A stretch of 40,892 nt of DNA from Actinomycetota bacterium (GTDB taxonomy: Bacteria > Actinomycetota > Acidimicrobiia > Spongiisociales > UBA5794): assembly GCA_013151445.1 (NCBI GenBank), contig JAADIG010000069.1, positions 1 to 40,892 on the forward strand. The letters are read 5' to 3'. Made by a program: the position numbers and the translations under genes. Below, in pieces: positions 1-8,485 of the stretch. Position 1 is the first letter of the stretch, and each line of letters begins with the position of its first letter. The notes under the pieces were generated by a model. The model was not told where the DNA came from. It searched no databases and saw nothing but the letters and a program-made list of their open reading frames with translations.

Positions 1-473
1 ATCTCCTCAAGCATCAACTTGGTGCGCCCATAGGGGTTAATCGCCGATAGCTTCGACTCCTCGGTAAGAGGAAGCTCGTCGGGGATACCGTATACGGTCG
101 CCGACGACGAGAACACGAGGTCGCGCACACCGTGGTTCGCCATGACACGCGCCAGCGTCGCACCGCTCCCGACGTTGTTGAGGTAGTAGTCCACCGGATG
201 CGAAACCGACTCGCCCACGGCCTTCAACCCGGCCATGTGAATCACCGCGTCAAACTCGTGCGCATCGAACACTTCTCCGAGCGAGGCTTCATCGGTGACG
301 TCAACCTCGGCGAACTCCACTCGCTGACCCGTGATCGTTTCGAGACGATCGATAACCTTACGATCAGCATTCACCAGGTTATCGACGATGACGACCGAAT
401 GGCCGGCCTGCATCAACTCGATCACTATGTGGCTGCCGATGTATCCGGCGCCGCCTGTGACAAGTACGTTCAT
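1..473 (-). CDS. galE: UDP-glucose 4-epimerase GalE (C-terminus beyond window)
   Basis: Interconverts UDP-glucose and UDP-galactose with bound NAD, supplying galactose for surface polysaccharides. The N-terminal 157 residues are present. They start MNVLVTGGAGYIGSH, the Rossmann GxxGxxG NAD-binding motif of the extended SDR family. Further in are HMAGLKAVGES, the SSSATVYG catalytic Ser region, and NPYGRTK carrying the YxxxK pair. The ATG is preceded by a good Shine-Dalgarno (GGAGGATCAC before ATG). The gene runs off the left edge, so about half of the roughly 330 aa family length is missing. Divergent from mrp. A closely related NDP-sugar epimerase cannot be fully excluded. Confidence 0.93.
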   Translation of the reverse strand, partial: MNVLVTGGAGYIGSHIVIELMQAGHSVVIVDNLVNADRKVIDRLETITGQRVEFAEVDVTDEASLGEVFDAHEFDAVIHMAGLKAVGESVSHPVDYYLNNVGSGATLARVMANHGVRDLVFSSSATVYGIPDELPLTEESKLSAINPYGRTKLMLEE

Positions 474-598
474 GTGATCCTCCGCAGAGCAAATACGCTG
501 ACGGTCTCGGGAATGTTTGGACTAGCCGCCACAGTAGTGCCCCACTGGGTTCAGGGAGTGGCGCCAACGGCAACTCCTGGCGGCGATACCATACGGTC

Positions 599-1750
599 AT
601 GGTGACACACGAAGATATCCAAGGCGCTCTCCGAGGCGTAATCGACCCCGAACTCGGTGTCGACATCGTTGAACTCGGCATGGTCGATGACATTGTCATC
701 GATGGAGGGAACGTCACGATCAAGATCGCTCTCACGATCGCGGCCTGCCCCATGCGAGACCAGATCGAAACCGATGTCGTTCGTCGGATCAACAGCATCC
801 AGGGGGTTGACGACGTCACGATCAACATCGCCGCCATGAGTAAATCCCAGCGGGCCGCTCTCATGGAGAAGGCCCGCCTGCGCGCCCGGGAGAACGCCAT
901 CGCGACGATGGTAAGCCCGACCACACGGGTCATCGCGATCTCTTCGGGCAAGGGTGGCGTCGGGAAATCATCACTGACCGCAAACCTCGCCATCGCTCTC
1001 GACGACCTTGGTTACAAGGTAGGGCTGCTCGATGCAGACATCTGGGGTTTCTCGCTGCCCCGAATTCTCGGTGTGCTCGACAACCGGCTTGAAGCCGGCG
1101 AGGACCGCAAGATCGAACCAATCGTTGCCTACGGGATAGAGCTGGTATCGACCGGACTCATCATCGAAGATGAACAGACCGCGTTGATGTGGCGCGGGTT
1201 AATGCTCTCGAAGGCTCTGGAACAATTCCTGCGAGATGTCCGCTGGTCGAAGGACCTCGACTACCTACTCGTCGACATGCCACCCGGGACCGGGGACATC
1301 CAGATGGCGCTCGGTCGACTGCTACCACAGGCAGAAATGATCGTCGTTACGACTCCGCAGAAGGCAGCTCAGAAGGTTGCGGCACGCGTTGCCGACATGG
1401 CTCGACGATCGTTCATGCCGGTGCTGGGAGTGATTGAGAACATGTCAGGGTTCACGACCGAGGATGGCCGGCACTACAAACTCTTCGGTGAGGGCGGTGG
1501 ACAGGAGCTTGCAGCTCAGATCGGTGTTCCGCTGCTGGCCCAGATCCCGTTGGACCCGTTCCTCGTCGAAGGAGGGGACACCGGCCGGCCCGTTGCAAAG
1601 TTCCATCCCGATGGACCTGCTGGCAGTGCGATCAGGGAGGCGGCTCAACGTCTTGTTGCAACGATTCCCCCGGCGGAAGATGATTCGTGTGGAACCAGGA
1701 TGGACCTCATCGCGCAACGCCTTGCCGACCTGGAAGCGGCACGCAGCTAA
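599..1750 (+). CDS. mrp: Mrp/NBP35-family iron-sulfur cluster carrier ATPase
   Basis: 383 aa. The N-terminal part (about 1-90) is a MIP18/DUF59-like domain (DPELGVDIVELGMV). The C-terminal P-loop domain has the deviant Walker A SSGKGGVGKSS, then LLDADIWGFSLPRIL and the Walker B-like LVDMPPGTGD. In this family the protein binds ATP and carries Fe-S clusters to apo-proteins in the cytosol. The CxxC motif of many homologues near the C-terminus is not evident here. A TACCAT element ends 6 nt before the ATG with no Shine-Dalgarno, suggesting a leaderless mRNA. A GTG follows directly after the ATG, so the start could be one codon later. Confidence 0.93.
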   Translation: MVTHEDIQGALRGVIDPELGVDIVELGMVDDIVIDGGNVTIKIALTIAACPMRDQIETDVVRRINSIQGVDDVTINIAAMSKSQRAALMEKARLRARENAIATMVSPTTRVIAISSGKGGVGKSSLTANLAIALDDLGYKVGLLDADIWGFSLPRILGVLDNRLEAGEDRKIEPIVAYGIELVSTGLIIEDEQTALMWRGLMLSKALEQFLRDVRWSKDLDYLLVDMPPGTGDIQMALGRLLPQAEMIVVTTPQKAAQKVAARVADMARRSFMPVLGVIENMSGFTTEDGRHYKLFGEGGGQELAAQIGVPLLAQIPLDPFLVEGGDTGRPVAKFHPDGPAGSAIREAAQRLVATIPPAEDDSCGTRMDLIAQRLADLEAARS

Positions 1751-1760
1751 CACCCCGGTG

Positions 1761-2879
1761 TTAACCGCACAAACCCTTCACCAGGGGATATGGGTTCACC
1801 GCCGAACCGCCGCCCGGGTGAAACTGAAAGTGGACGTGGTTTACCGTGTACCGAGCGTTGCCTGAATTCCCGACGTACCCAATGAGTTCGCCTGCGGATA
1901 CCGACTGGCCCTTCGTTAGACCATCCGCCCAGCCATCCATGTGGGCGTAGTAATACTCGTCTCCGCTGGCACCCGTTAACCAGACGGTGATGCCACCAAG
2001 CGACCCGTTCCCCATACGCTTCACAACGGCATCCTCAATCGCGACGAGTGGTGTTCGTTTGGCTGCGATCATGTCGACACCCTTGTGCGTTCGGCCACCC
2101 GAACGCGGGGCACCCCAGGTATCCACGAACGAGACAGCTCCATTCACCGGACACACCAGATCACCGCTCGGTGGCGGTGGTGGCGGCGGTGGCGGGTCGG
2201 GAGGATGAGTTGTCGTTGTCACACTCGGGGATGAGGTGGTGGTGACGGGAGCGCGAGTCGTCGTGGTAGTCGTTGTCGTCGTCGATGTCGCAAGCCACTT
2301 GCGATACTCCTGCTCCTTGTAGGCGGCGGTGATCTCCCGGTACGCCGTGTCGGCACGCTCCAGCTCAAGGACGATCTCGTCGCCGAGGGAAGCGAGCTCG
2401 TCGTTGGTGGCTTTTTGCTGGGTGAGGGCTTCGTTCATCCGCTGGCTTTGGGCGGCGTAACTAGCCGAGAGAGCCTCGACGCGAACGATCTCGGCGTTCT
2501 CACGTGCCGTCATCCTGCTGAGGTATTCGAGCTTTATCGCGGCCTCGTCGATGTTGACGGTCTCGAAATAGACACCGATACCAGTGAAGTCGTTGCGCCG
2601 GTACATCTGACCGAGGAGTTGTGCTGCGCTCTCTCTTGTCACCGCAAGCTCAGCCTCGGTATTGGTGAGCGAGACCGAGAGCCTGGCTACTTCCTCCTGG
2701 AGCTGGTCGAGACGCTGAATGCTGTCCTCGTACTGTTGAGTCGCCTCTTCGAGACGGTTCTGTGAATCGACGCGCGCCTGGTCGGCGCTGTCTAGATCCG
2801 CCTGGGTGATCTCCCGAGCTGCGTACGCGGGAGCTGTCAGGAAGGCAACCACTGCGAGGACCAGTAGGACGCGTTTCAT
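1761..2879 (-). CDS. Secreted M23 (LytM) metallopeptidase with coiled-coil N-terminus
   Basis: 372 aa, exported cell-wall hydrolase of the EnvC/NlpD type. A signal peptide (MKRVLLVLAVVAFLTAPAYA) is followed by a coiled-coil region (about 25-190), then a Thr-rich and Pro-rich linker, including an uninterrupted proline run, that probably spans the wall. The C-terminal LytM domain keeps the zinc ligands HKGVD and HVHFQ, so it is probably catalytically active on peptidoglycan peptides. The ATG at 2879 is chosen because the signal peptide starts there and it overlaps the upstream stop by ATGA. Last gene of the chain fxsA, NUDIX, MBL, M23. It could instead serve as an activator of another amidase. 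Confidence 0.9.
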   Translation of the reverse strand: MKRVLLVLAVVAFLTAPAYAAREITQADLDSADQARVDSQNRLEEATQQYEDSIQRLDQLQEEVARLSVSLTNTEAELAVTRESAAQLLGQMYRRNDFTGIGVYFETVNIDEAAIKLEYLSRMTARENAEIVRVEALSASYAAQSQRMNEALTQQKATNDELASLGDEIVLELERADTAYREITAAYKEQEYRKWLATSTTTTTTTTTRAPVTTTSSPSVTTTTHPPDPPPPPPPPPSGDLVCPVNGAVSFVDTWGAPRSGGRTHKGVDMIAAKRTPLVAIEDAVVKRMGNGSLGGITVWLTGASGDEYYYAHMDGWADGLTKGQSVSAGELIGYVGNSGNARYTVNHVHFQFHPGGGSAVNPYPLVKGLCG

Positions 2880-3664
2880 GCTCGCTCCGTCCCAACCGTG
2901 AGCCGGGTCGCTGCCAAGACGTCGCCGTCCCACGCGGCGATTCGTCCGTCCTTGGCGAGCTTGAGCAGCACGACACCTACCTGGTGCATTGCCGCTGGCA
3001 CGAGCGCACTCGCCAGTCCTTCGTAGACAATGTCAACAATGTCGCCAACGGTTGTCGCACCACTAGCGATTGCTGAAACAAACTGGTCTTCACGCATGCG
3101 ACGGTGAGCAATATAGGCCGCCACCGCACTGCGTCCATCGGTGATGCGCTCGCCATGTCCCGGAAGAATCAACTCTGGTGTCACCTTCTCCACAGTCTCC
3201 AGGGAATCCATATAGGCAGACGCGTCTTCGAGGATCACGGTGGAGCCCGAAATGATGTGATCTCCAGTGAACAGAACATCCTCGCCGAGGTAGCAGATGT
3301 GGTCGTCGGTATGGCCTGGCGTATGAAGCACCGTGAGCTCAGTCGAACCAATCCGTACGACATCACCGTCCGCAACAGTGTCGGTTGGTTCGAACTGGAG
3401 ACCCGGGGCAAAACCGTAAACCGGGACACCAAACTCGCTGCCGAGCGGGTTCGCCGCTGGCGCATGGTCCGGATGCGTGTGGGTTACCGCAACCGCGACG
3501 GGGCTGTCCGATCCCAACGCGTGTCGAATTGCCTCAAGATGGCTATCAATGATCGGACCGGGATCAAGGATGAGAGCCATACCGTCATCGGCAATGACGT
3601 AGGTGTTGGTGCCCGGACCCGTATACGGACCTGGGTTTGGGCACAGCACGCGCTCAACTCGCAT
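2876..3664 (-). CDS. MBL-fold hydrolase, glyoxalase II / LACTB2-like
   Basis: 262 aa. Metallo-beta-lactamase fold with the zinc motif THTHPDHAPA (HxHxDH), then HTPGHTDDH, FTGDHI and PGHGE. The C-terminal 70 residues resemble the winged-helix tail of LACTB2-type proteins (HRRMREDQF through VVLLKLAKDGRI). Family members hydrolyse thioesters or act as nucleases; the substrate here cannot be told. Its start lies inside the 3' end of the NUDIX gene (11-nt overlap) and its TGA overlaps the peptidase ATG, so translation is probably coupled through the chain. Confidence 0.88.
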   Translation of the reverse strand: MRVERVLCPNPGPYTGPGTNTYVIADDGMALILDPGPIIDSHLEAIRHALGSDSPVAVAVTHTHPDHAPAANPLGSEFGVPVYGFAPGLQFEPTDTVADGDVVRIGSTELTVLHTPGHTDDHICYLGEDVLFTGDHIISGSTVILEDASAYMDSLETVEKVTPELILPGHGERITDGRSAVAAYIAHRRMREDQFVSAIASGATTVGDIVDIVYEGLASALVPAAMHQVGVVLLKLAKDGRIAAWDGDVLAATRLTVGTERA

Positions 3665-4472
3665 CCGTCACCTCGCTCAAGGAAGTATTACCGGCACGCC
3701 GAGCGGCTTCGCCGGCACGTGCCAGCGCCTCGGGATCCGGCGGCAGGTCCCCCAGTTCGGTGAAACCTGACTCCCCAGGTAGGAGCAGTTCCACCGAGTC
3801 GTCATCCAACACCCTCATCCGGGGTTGGATCACATCGACCGTAGATTGTGCCTCGATGTGGGCGAACCAGTCTTCCACCGACTCGAACCGGGCGATTCGT
3901 GCAAGAGTTTTGGCGGTAGGGAGCGGCACGACCCACTGCCCTGAAGCTGCCCGACGCTCAGCTTCGGATGGACGAATCCACTCGGCACGGTCCAGCTCGG
4001 CGGGATCGGGATCGGGATCGATCCCCATTGGTAACTCAACGGCGAAGAACCGCGCTTCGAATCGCATGGGCACCATCGTGGGTGTCACCCATGTGACAAA
4101 CCAACAAAAGTTTGACCCCGCCCACGTCATACCCTTCTTGGTGAGATGAGCGCTCAGCGCCCCGTTGCGCAGGCCACGTTCCTCACGCCTCGCAAAGGAG
4201 GTACCGTCGGATGTGACCCAGATGCCGGTCTCCTCTGCAAGCTCGCGTGCTGCAGCCGACACCCAAGGCGCGAGCACCGGATCGGCAACACCGGTGTGTG
4301 CCATCGTCTCGGCAAAACTATCTTCGGGATCGAGCACACCACCCGGGAACACCCAGGCCCCCGCCATGAATTTCGCCGTCATACCTCGCTGCACCATCAG
4401 CACCTCGAGATACTCATGGTTTTGGCGAACTGCGCACACGGTCGAGGCTGGACGAGCTAATTGTGCATTCAT
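3654..4472 (-). CDS. NUDIX hydrolase, NUDT19-like with split Nudix box
   Basis: 272 aa. The Nudix box is interrupted: GGVLDPEDS is followed by an insert of about 20 residues before AARELAEETGI, the REUxEExGU half. Such inserts are typical of NUDT19/RP2-type proteins, some of which cleave CoA or acyl-CoA diphosphate bonds. The start at 4472 overlaps the fxsA stop (ATGA). An open frame continues further upstream, but only through fxsA in another frame, so the internal ATG is preferred. The position next to an MBL thioesterase-type gene would fit thioester or CoA turnover, which is inference. Confidence 0.85.
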   Translation of the reverse strand: MNAQLARPASTVCAVRQNHEYLEVLMVQRGMTAKFMAGAWVFPGGVLDPEDSFAETMAHTGVADPVLAPWVSAAARELAEETGIWVTSDGTSFARREERGLRNGALSAHLTKKGMTWAGSNFCWFVTWVTPTMVPMRFEARFFAVELPMGIDPDPDPAELDRAEWIRPSEAERRAASGQWVVPLPTAKTLARIARFESVEDWFAHIEAQSTVDVIQPRMRVLDDDSVELLLPGESGFTELGDLPPDPEALARAGEAARRAGNTSLSEVTDAS

Positions 4473-4942
4473 AAATCGATCACATCCGGAGGGCCACCGT
4501 CGGACTCGTCCTCGGGGCGCACACCACCAAACGGGTTTCCGGGTTGGGCGAAGGGACCACCGATCGTGCGAACCTCGAAACGATTCTTGAGCATTCGGGC
4601 GCCCAGCCTGCGCAGGACCTCCCTCACGCCGGGGACGAGCAGCAGAAACCCGATCGTGTCGGTGATGAACCCCGGAGTAACCAGCAGCGCACCCGAAACA
4701 AGAATCATGCCCCCGTGGGTGATTTCCTTTGTAGGAATCTCCCCCTGGGCGAAGGTCGCCTGCACCTTCCGCCAGGCTCCCCTGCTCTGTCGCGAAACAA
4801 GGGCAGCACCGATCAACGCCGTCATGATGACGAACAAGATCGTCGATCCCCAACCGACCGATTCCGACACTCTCAGAAAGAGCGCGATTTCGGCGATGGG
4901 CATCGCCACAAACAGGAGAAACAGAAAGCTACTTGTTCTCAT
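4469..4942 (-). CDS. fxsA: FxsA family membrane protein
   Basis: 157 aa. Starts MRTSSFLFLLFVAMPIAEIA. It has an N-terminal hydrophobic segment, the family's PIAEIALFLRV stretch, a second hydrophobic helix (GSTILFVIMTALIGAALV), then GGMILVSGALLVTPGFITD and LLLVPGVRE. FxsA proteins are small inner-membrane proteins; the E. coli member relieves phage T7 exclusion by F plasmid, but the normal role is unclear. An upstream ATG at 4978 would overlap selA. The ATG at 4942 is preferred because a TATCCT box ends 7 nt before it. First gene of the minus-strand chain and divergent from selA. Confidence 0.88.
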   Translation of the reverse strand: MRTSSFLFLLFVAMPIAEIALFLRVSESVGWGSTILFVIMTALIGAALVSRQSRGAWRKVQATFAQGEIPTKEITHGGMILVSGALLVTPGFITDTIGFLLLVPGVREVLRRLGARMLKNRFEVRTIGGPFAQPGNPFGGVRPEDESDGGPPDVIDL

Positions 4943-4949
4943 GCCTGTG

Positions 4950-4971
4950 AGGATACCGCGACGGGTATCCT
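4950..4971. promoter_or_regulatory. Symmetric divergent promoter (back-to-back -10 boxes) between fxsA and selA
   Basis: An 8-bp perfect inverted repeat, AGGATACC at 4950-4957 and GGTATCCT at 4964-4971, with a 6-bp spacer. Each arm carries a TATCCT hexamer, one per strand, each ending exactly 7 nt before the ATG of selA (4979) or fxsA (4942). Seen directly: the symmetry and spacing. Inferred: two leaderless promoters sharing one dyad that could also bind a dimeric regulator. Confidence 0.5.
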
Positions 4972-4978
4972 GCGCCAC

Positions 4979-6340
4979 ATGAGCCTACGCGATCTTCCGG
5001 GTGTTGACACTCTTTGCACCACCCTCACAACAAGTCAAACAGCACACGATCTTCCAGCAATGGTCATCACCGATGTCGCTCGCCGGGCGATCGAGCGCAC
5101 CAGGGCCGCCCTCATCGCCGGAGAGGATCCGCCGTCGGCAGAGACCACGGCTGCAAACGAACTCGCACAGCTCGCACAATCCGCGACCCGACCTGTGATA
5201 AACGCTACCGGCGTGTTGCTCCACACCAACCTCGGACGAGCGGCTGTCCACCCCAGGGCCGCTGAGGCCGCTGCCACAACGCTGCGTTCCTCCTCCAATC
5301 TTGAGTTCGATCTCGCCACGCAACATCGTGGTGGTCGGTCGAGCTACGGCAAATCTCTTCTCACTGCCCTCACCGGAGCCGAAGCCGCACTCATCGTTAA
5401 CAACAACGCCGCGGCCTTGTTCCTCACCCTCGCGGCACTGTCGAGCGGACATCGAACAGTCGTCTCGCGTGGCGAACTCATCGAAATCGGTGGTTCGTTC
5501 CGACTCCCCGAACTCATGGCCGCAACGGGAGCGATTATTGATGAGGTAGGCACGACAAACAGAACTCGAAAGGGGGACTACGAACGTGTGCTGATGGGAG
5601 CCGCGCTCGCGTTGAAGGTGCATCCGTCCAACTACCAGGTCGCAGGGTTCACTGAGGAAGCCTCCTGGGCTGAAGTCGCCGACGCGGCACACGCGCACGG
5701 CGTTCCACTCGCGGCCGACGTGGGATCAGGCCTTCTCGACGCAACGGTGCCGTGGATTCCCGGACCCCCACCGAAGTGGCTGACCAACGAACCCGGAGTC
5801 CGCCAGACCCTGGAGGACGGTGCGGATCTCGTCCTGTTCTCTGGTGACAAGCTGATCGGTGGTCCACAGGCGGGCATCATCGTCGGTACCAGGGACCTCA
5901 TTGTGCGACTGTCGAAACATCCGATCGCCCGCAGCGTGCGGATATCTGCCGGGGCCCTCGCCGCCCTCGAAACAACTCTTGCGCTCTACGCAAATGATCA
6001 GACACTCGAGATCCCGTTCTGGCGCCAAGCAACGGCACAAAGAGACGAACTCTCGGAACGCCACCAATTGTTAATCGACAGTGTCCCGCTCGAAGGGACG
6101 CTCATCGAGACAGAATCTGTACCGGGAGCGGGCACCGTTCCTGGGGCAGGTATCCCAACAGTCGCGGCAGCGTTCACCTGCGATGCAGACCGCACATGGG
6201 CTGATCTGCTCCGAAGGCGGTTGCCGGTCGTGACACGCCGACAGGATGGCCGTCTTGTCGTAGACCTCCGGTCAACCGACCGCGACACGGATCAGCTAGT
6301 GGCCGAGGCTCTCACCGAAGTCGCGGGGACCGGCGGGTAA
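4979..6340 (+). CDS. selA: L-seryl-tRNA(Sec) selenium transferase SelA
   Basis: 453 aa. PLP enzyme that converts seryl-tRNA(Sec) to selenocysteinyl-tRNA(Sec) using selenophosphate; family members form large rings in the cytosol. The diagnostic motifs are RPVINATGVLLHTNLGRA (about 71-88), VHPSNYQVAGFTEE, and SGDKLIGGPQAGI with the PLP lysine at about residue 291. The length matches the family. The ATG is placed by the TATCCT box 7 nt upstream; an open frame extends upstream but lies across fxsA. Its stop overlaps the selB start by one base (TAATG), so the two are an operon. selD and selC are not in this window. Confidence 0.97.
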   Translation: MSLRDLPGVDTLCTTLTTSQTAHDLPAMVITDVARRAIERTRAALIAGEDPPSAETTAANELAQLAQSATRPVINATGVLLHTNLGRAAVHPRAAEAAATTLRSSSNLEFDLATQHRGGRSSYGKSLLTALTGAEAALIVNNNAAALFLTLAALSSGHRTVVSRGELIEIGGSFRLPELMAATGAIIDEVGTTNRTRKGDYERVLMGAALALKVHPSNYQVAGFTEEASWAEVADAAHAHGVPLAADVGSGLLDATVPWIPGPPPKWLTNEPGVRQTLEDGADLVLFSGDKLIGGPQAGIIVGTRDLIVRLSKHPIARSVRISAGALAALETTLALYANDQTLEIPFWRQATAQRDELSERHQLLIDSVPLEGTLIETESVPGAGTVPGAGIPTVAAAFTCDADRTWADLLRRRLPVVTRRQDGRLVVDLRSTDRDTDQLVAEALTEVAGTGG

Positions 6341-8124
6341 TGCCGATCATCGCGACCGCTGGCCATGTCGACCACGGCAAGTCGACCCTAGTCAACGCCC
6401 TCACCGGGCGCGACCCGGATCGCTGGGCCGAGGAAAAGGAGCGTGGACTCACGATCGACCTCGGGTTTGCTTGGACAACCCTCGCCGAATCAGTGGACGT
6501 GGCGTTCGTCGACGTGCCCGGCCACGAACGATTCATCAAGAATATGCTCGCAGGAATCGGGGGTCTCGATGTTGCGTTGCTCGTGGTGGCCGCTGATGGT
6601 GGATGGATGCCGCAGACCGAGGAACACACCGCCGTGCTCGACCTGCTCCAAATCGAAACAGGTGTCATTGCACTCAGCCGTATTGACCTCGTCGACGACG
6701 ACCTCCGCGAGCTTGCCGAGCTAGAGATCGCGGAGCGAATCGCAGGAACGACACTTGACGGATGGCCGGTCGTTGCGGTGTCCGCGGTCACGGGCGATGG
6801 CATCAACGACATTCGCAAAGCACTGCTAACCGCGCTCGGATCCGTGAAACACACCAACTCGGAACCGCACCTCTGGGTCGATCGATCATTCACGGTCGAC
6901 GGTGCAGGGACTGTCGTGACCGGGACGCTGACAGGCGGCCCACTGGGACTGGACTCCAAACTAGTGACATGGCCATCCGGTGACGCAATGCGCATACGCG
7001 GGTTGCAGACAATGGAACGATCGGTAGCCGAAGTAACCGCGGGTTCACGAGTTGCTCTCAACCTCGGTGGTATCGGCGCCGAGTCCATCGAGCGGGGAAC
7101 ACTGCTGGCCCCGCCAGATTCCTTCCGACCGACTGCTCGTTTCCTTGCACAGATACGCCGGGTTCGTTCCGTCGAGGGTGTATCTGATCGTGGCGCCTAT
7201 CACATCCACGTCGGATCGGGGAGCTGGCCAGCAACACTGCGTATCCTCGAAGACGTCAACGAACAGGGCGGTATCGCCCTCATCACAACCGACAAACCTG
7301 TTCCGCTACACGTCGGCGACCGGTTGATCGTTCGCGACGCAGGCCGCCAGCAGGTAGTCGCTGGAGGGCAGGTGTTGGACCCCCACCCGGCTCAAAAGAG
7401 TCGACAATTCCTCCCGACAGCGCCTCTTCTCCAGCGAGCGCTCGCCGACGACGGCCAGTTCGCAGACACTCTCCTGGCGGTGCGCGGGTCCGCAACGATA
7501 GACGAGTTGCGCCGCGACACCGGTCAACTCCCGACAACCGGAACTACGATCGCGGACTCTGTCTTTACGGAAGCACATCTAGGACAGCTCTCACAGATGC
7601 TGATCGAGCAGGTGAACTCCTATCACTCCAGGTACCCGCTACGACCCGGAGCACCGAAGGCGACACTCGCAGAACTGCTCGACATTGACCTTGCAGTCGT
7701 CGAACACCTCGCTACCAGCAACAACGAACTGCAAGACGATGGACCGACGGTCAGGAAGACCGAGTTCGAAATTACGCACAGCCCCGAAGATGAGGCCGCA
7801 TGGAAGAGGGCCCGTGCGATGCTTGTAGCCAGCGGTCTTGGCGTTCCGCGCGTGCCCGAATTGGGGCTAAACGAAGAATTCCTCCACGCGGTCATTCGGG
7901 CAGGGAAACTGCAGAGAATCACAAGCGATCTCGTCTACCTGCCAGAGCAGATGGACGAGATCGCTTCACGACTACAGAATATGGACGACGGGTTCGGTGT
8001 CGCTCAATTCAGAGATGCAATGGACATCAGTCGCCGCCAGGCAGTGCCGCTGCTTGAATGGCTCGACGCCCACGGGTGGACATTGCGCCGGGGTGATTCC
8101 CGAACGGTTAAACGGCGGCTCTAG
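6340..8124 (+). CDS. selB: Selenocysteine-specific elongation factor SelB
   Basis: 594 aa GTPase that brings Sec-tRNA(Sec) to UGA codons by also binding a bSECIS hairpin in the mRNA. G1 is AGHVDHGKST, switch II is DVPGHERFIKNMLAG, and the G4 position is the divergent SRID in place of NKxD. Domains II and III follow (WVDRSFTVDGAGTVVTGTL and on). The C-terminal 200 residues are the winged-helix repeats that bind SECIS RNA (VAQFRDAMDISRRQAVPLLEWL is typical of the last one). Co-transcribed with selA. The last 17 nt overlap the convergent whiB gene. A substrate mRNA is present at 14790-15590. Confidence 0.97.
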   Translation: MPIIATAGHVDHGKSTLVNALTGRDPDRWAEEKERGLTIDLGFAWTTLAESVDVAFVDVPGHERFIKNMLAGIGGLDVALLVVAADGGWMPQTEEHTAVLDLLQIETGVIALSRIDLVDDDLRELAELEIAERIAGTTLDGWPVVAVSAVTGDGINDIRKALLTALGSVKHTNSEPHLWVDRSFTVDGAGTVVTGTLTGGPLGLDSKLVTWPSGDAMRIRGLQTMERSVAEVTAGSRVALNLGGIGAESIERGTLLAPPDSFRPTARFLAQIRRVRSVEGVSDRGAYHIHVGSGSWPATLRILEDVNEQGGIALITTDKPVPLHVGDRLIVRDAGRQQVVAGGQVLDPHPAQKSRQFLPTAPLLQRALADDGQFADTLLAVRGSATIDELRRDTGQLPTTGTTIADSVFTEAHLGQLSQMLIEQVNSYHSRYPLRPGAPKATLAELLDIDLAVVEHLATSNNELQDDGPTVRKTEFEITHSPEDEAAWKRARAMLVASGLGVPRVPELGLNEEFLHAVIRAGKLQRITSDLVYLPEQMDEIASRLQNMDDGFGVAQFRDAMDISRRQAVPLLEWLDAHGWTLRRGDSRTVKRRL

Positions 8125-8365
8125 CCACTACCTGACGTCTCTCGGACTCGGTGAGGCCCCCCCAGATGCCGTACGGTTCCTTGATCTCCATTGCGAAATC
8201 AAGACAATCCCCTCTGACCGAACACACAGTACAAACAGCCTTCGCACGAATCTCTCTTCGTTCCCGTTCGTCTTTTCTCTCGCTTTTACTCGGCGGGAAA
8301 AAGAGATGTGAACGGTTACCGCGACAAAGCGCGACTGGCTGCCATGATCGATCCATAGGGACCAC
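8108..8365 (-). CDS. WhiB-family iron-sulfur transcriptional regulator
   Basis: 85 aa from a GTG start. Four cysteines in the Wbl pattern (about C14, C45, C48 and C54: LCRG, VCTVC and GDC) bind a 4Fe-4S cluster, followed by the GIWGG turn and a short basic tail. These proteins sense redox or NO and act on the primary sigma factor. The GTG at 8365 is chosen because AGGAGG lies 4 nt before it; an ATG three codons later is possible. It converges on selB and overlaps its end by 17 nt. A redox regulator beside selenium genes is suggestive but not evidence of a link. Confidence 0.93.
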   Translation of the reverse strand: MVPMDRSWQPVALCRGNRSHLFFPPSKSERKDERERREIRAKAVCTVCSVRGDCLDFAMEIKEPYGIWGGLTESERRQVVARAAV

Positions 8366-8485
8366 ATTTCCTCCTGAGGGGTGGGAAGATATCCAACGGT
8401 GAAAGCACGGTAGTCGCGCTAGGTTCACGCCGCCAGGAAATGTTTGGCAAAGAGTGTTAGCTTTTCGCGAGCACCCTATTTTGGG

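Noticed and set aside
1987-2245. Gly-rich plus-strand ORFs opposite the M23 peptidase
   Set aside because: They mirror the proline-rich linker of the minus-strand gene and lack start signals.
4544-4978. Upstream extension of selA to 4544
   Set aside because: It runs antisense through fxsA, and SelA homology starts near the ATG at 4979, which has the -10 box in place.
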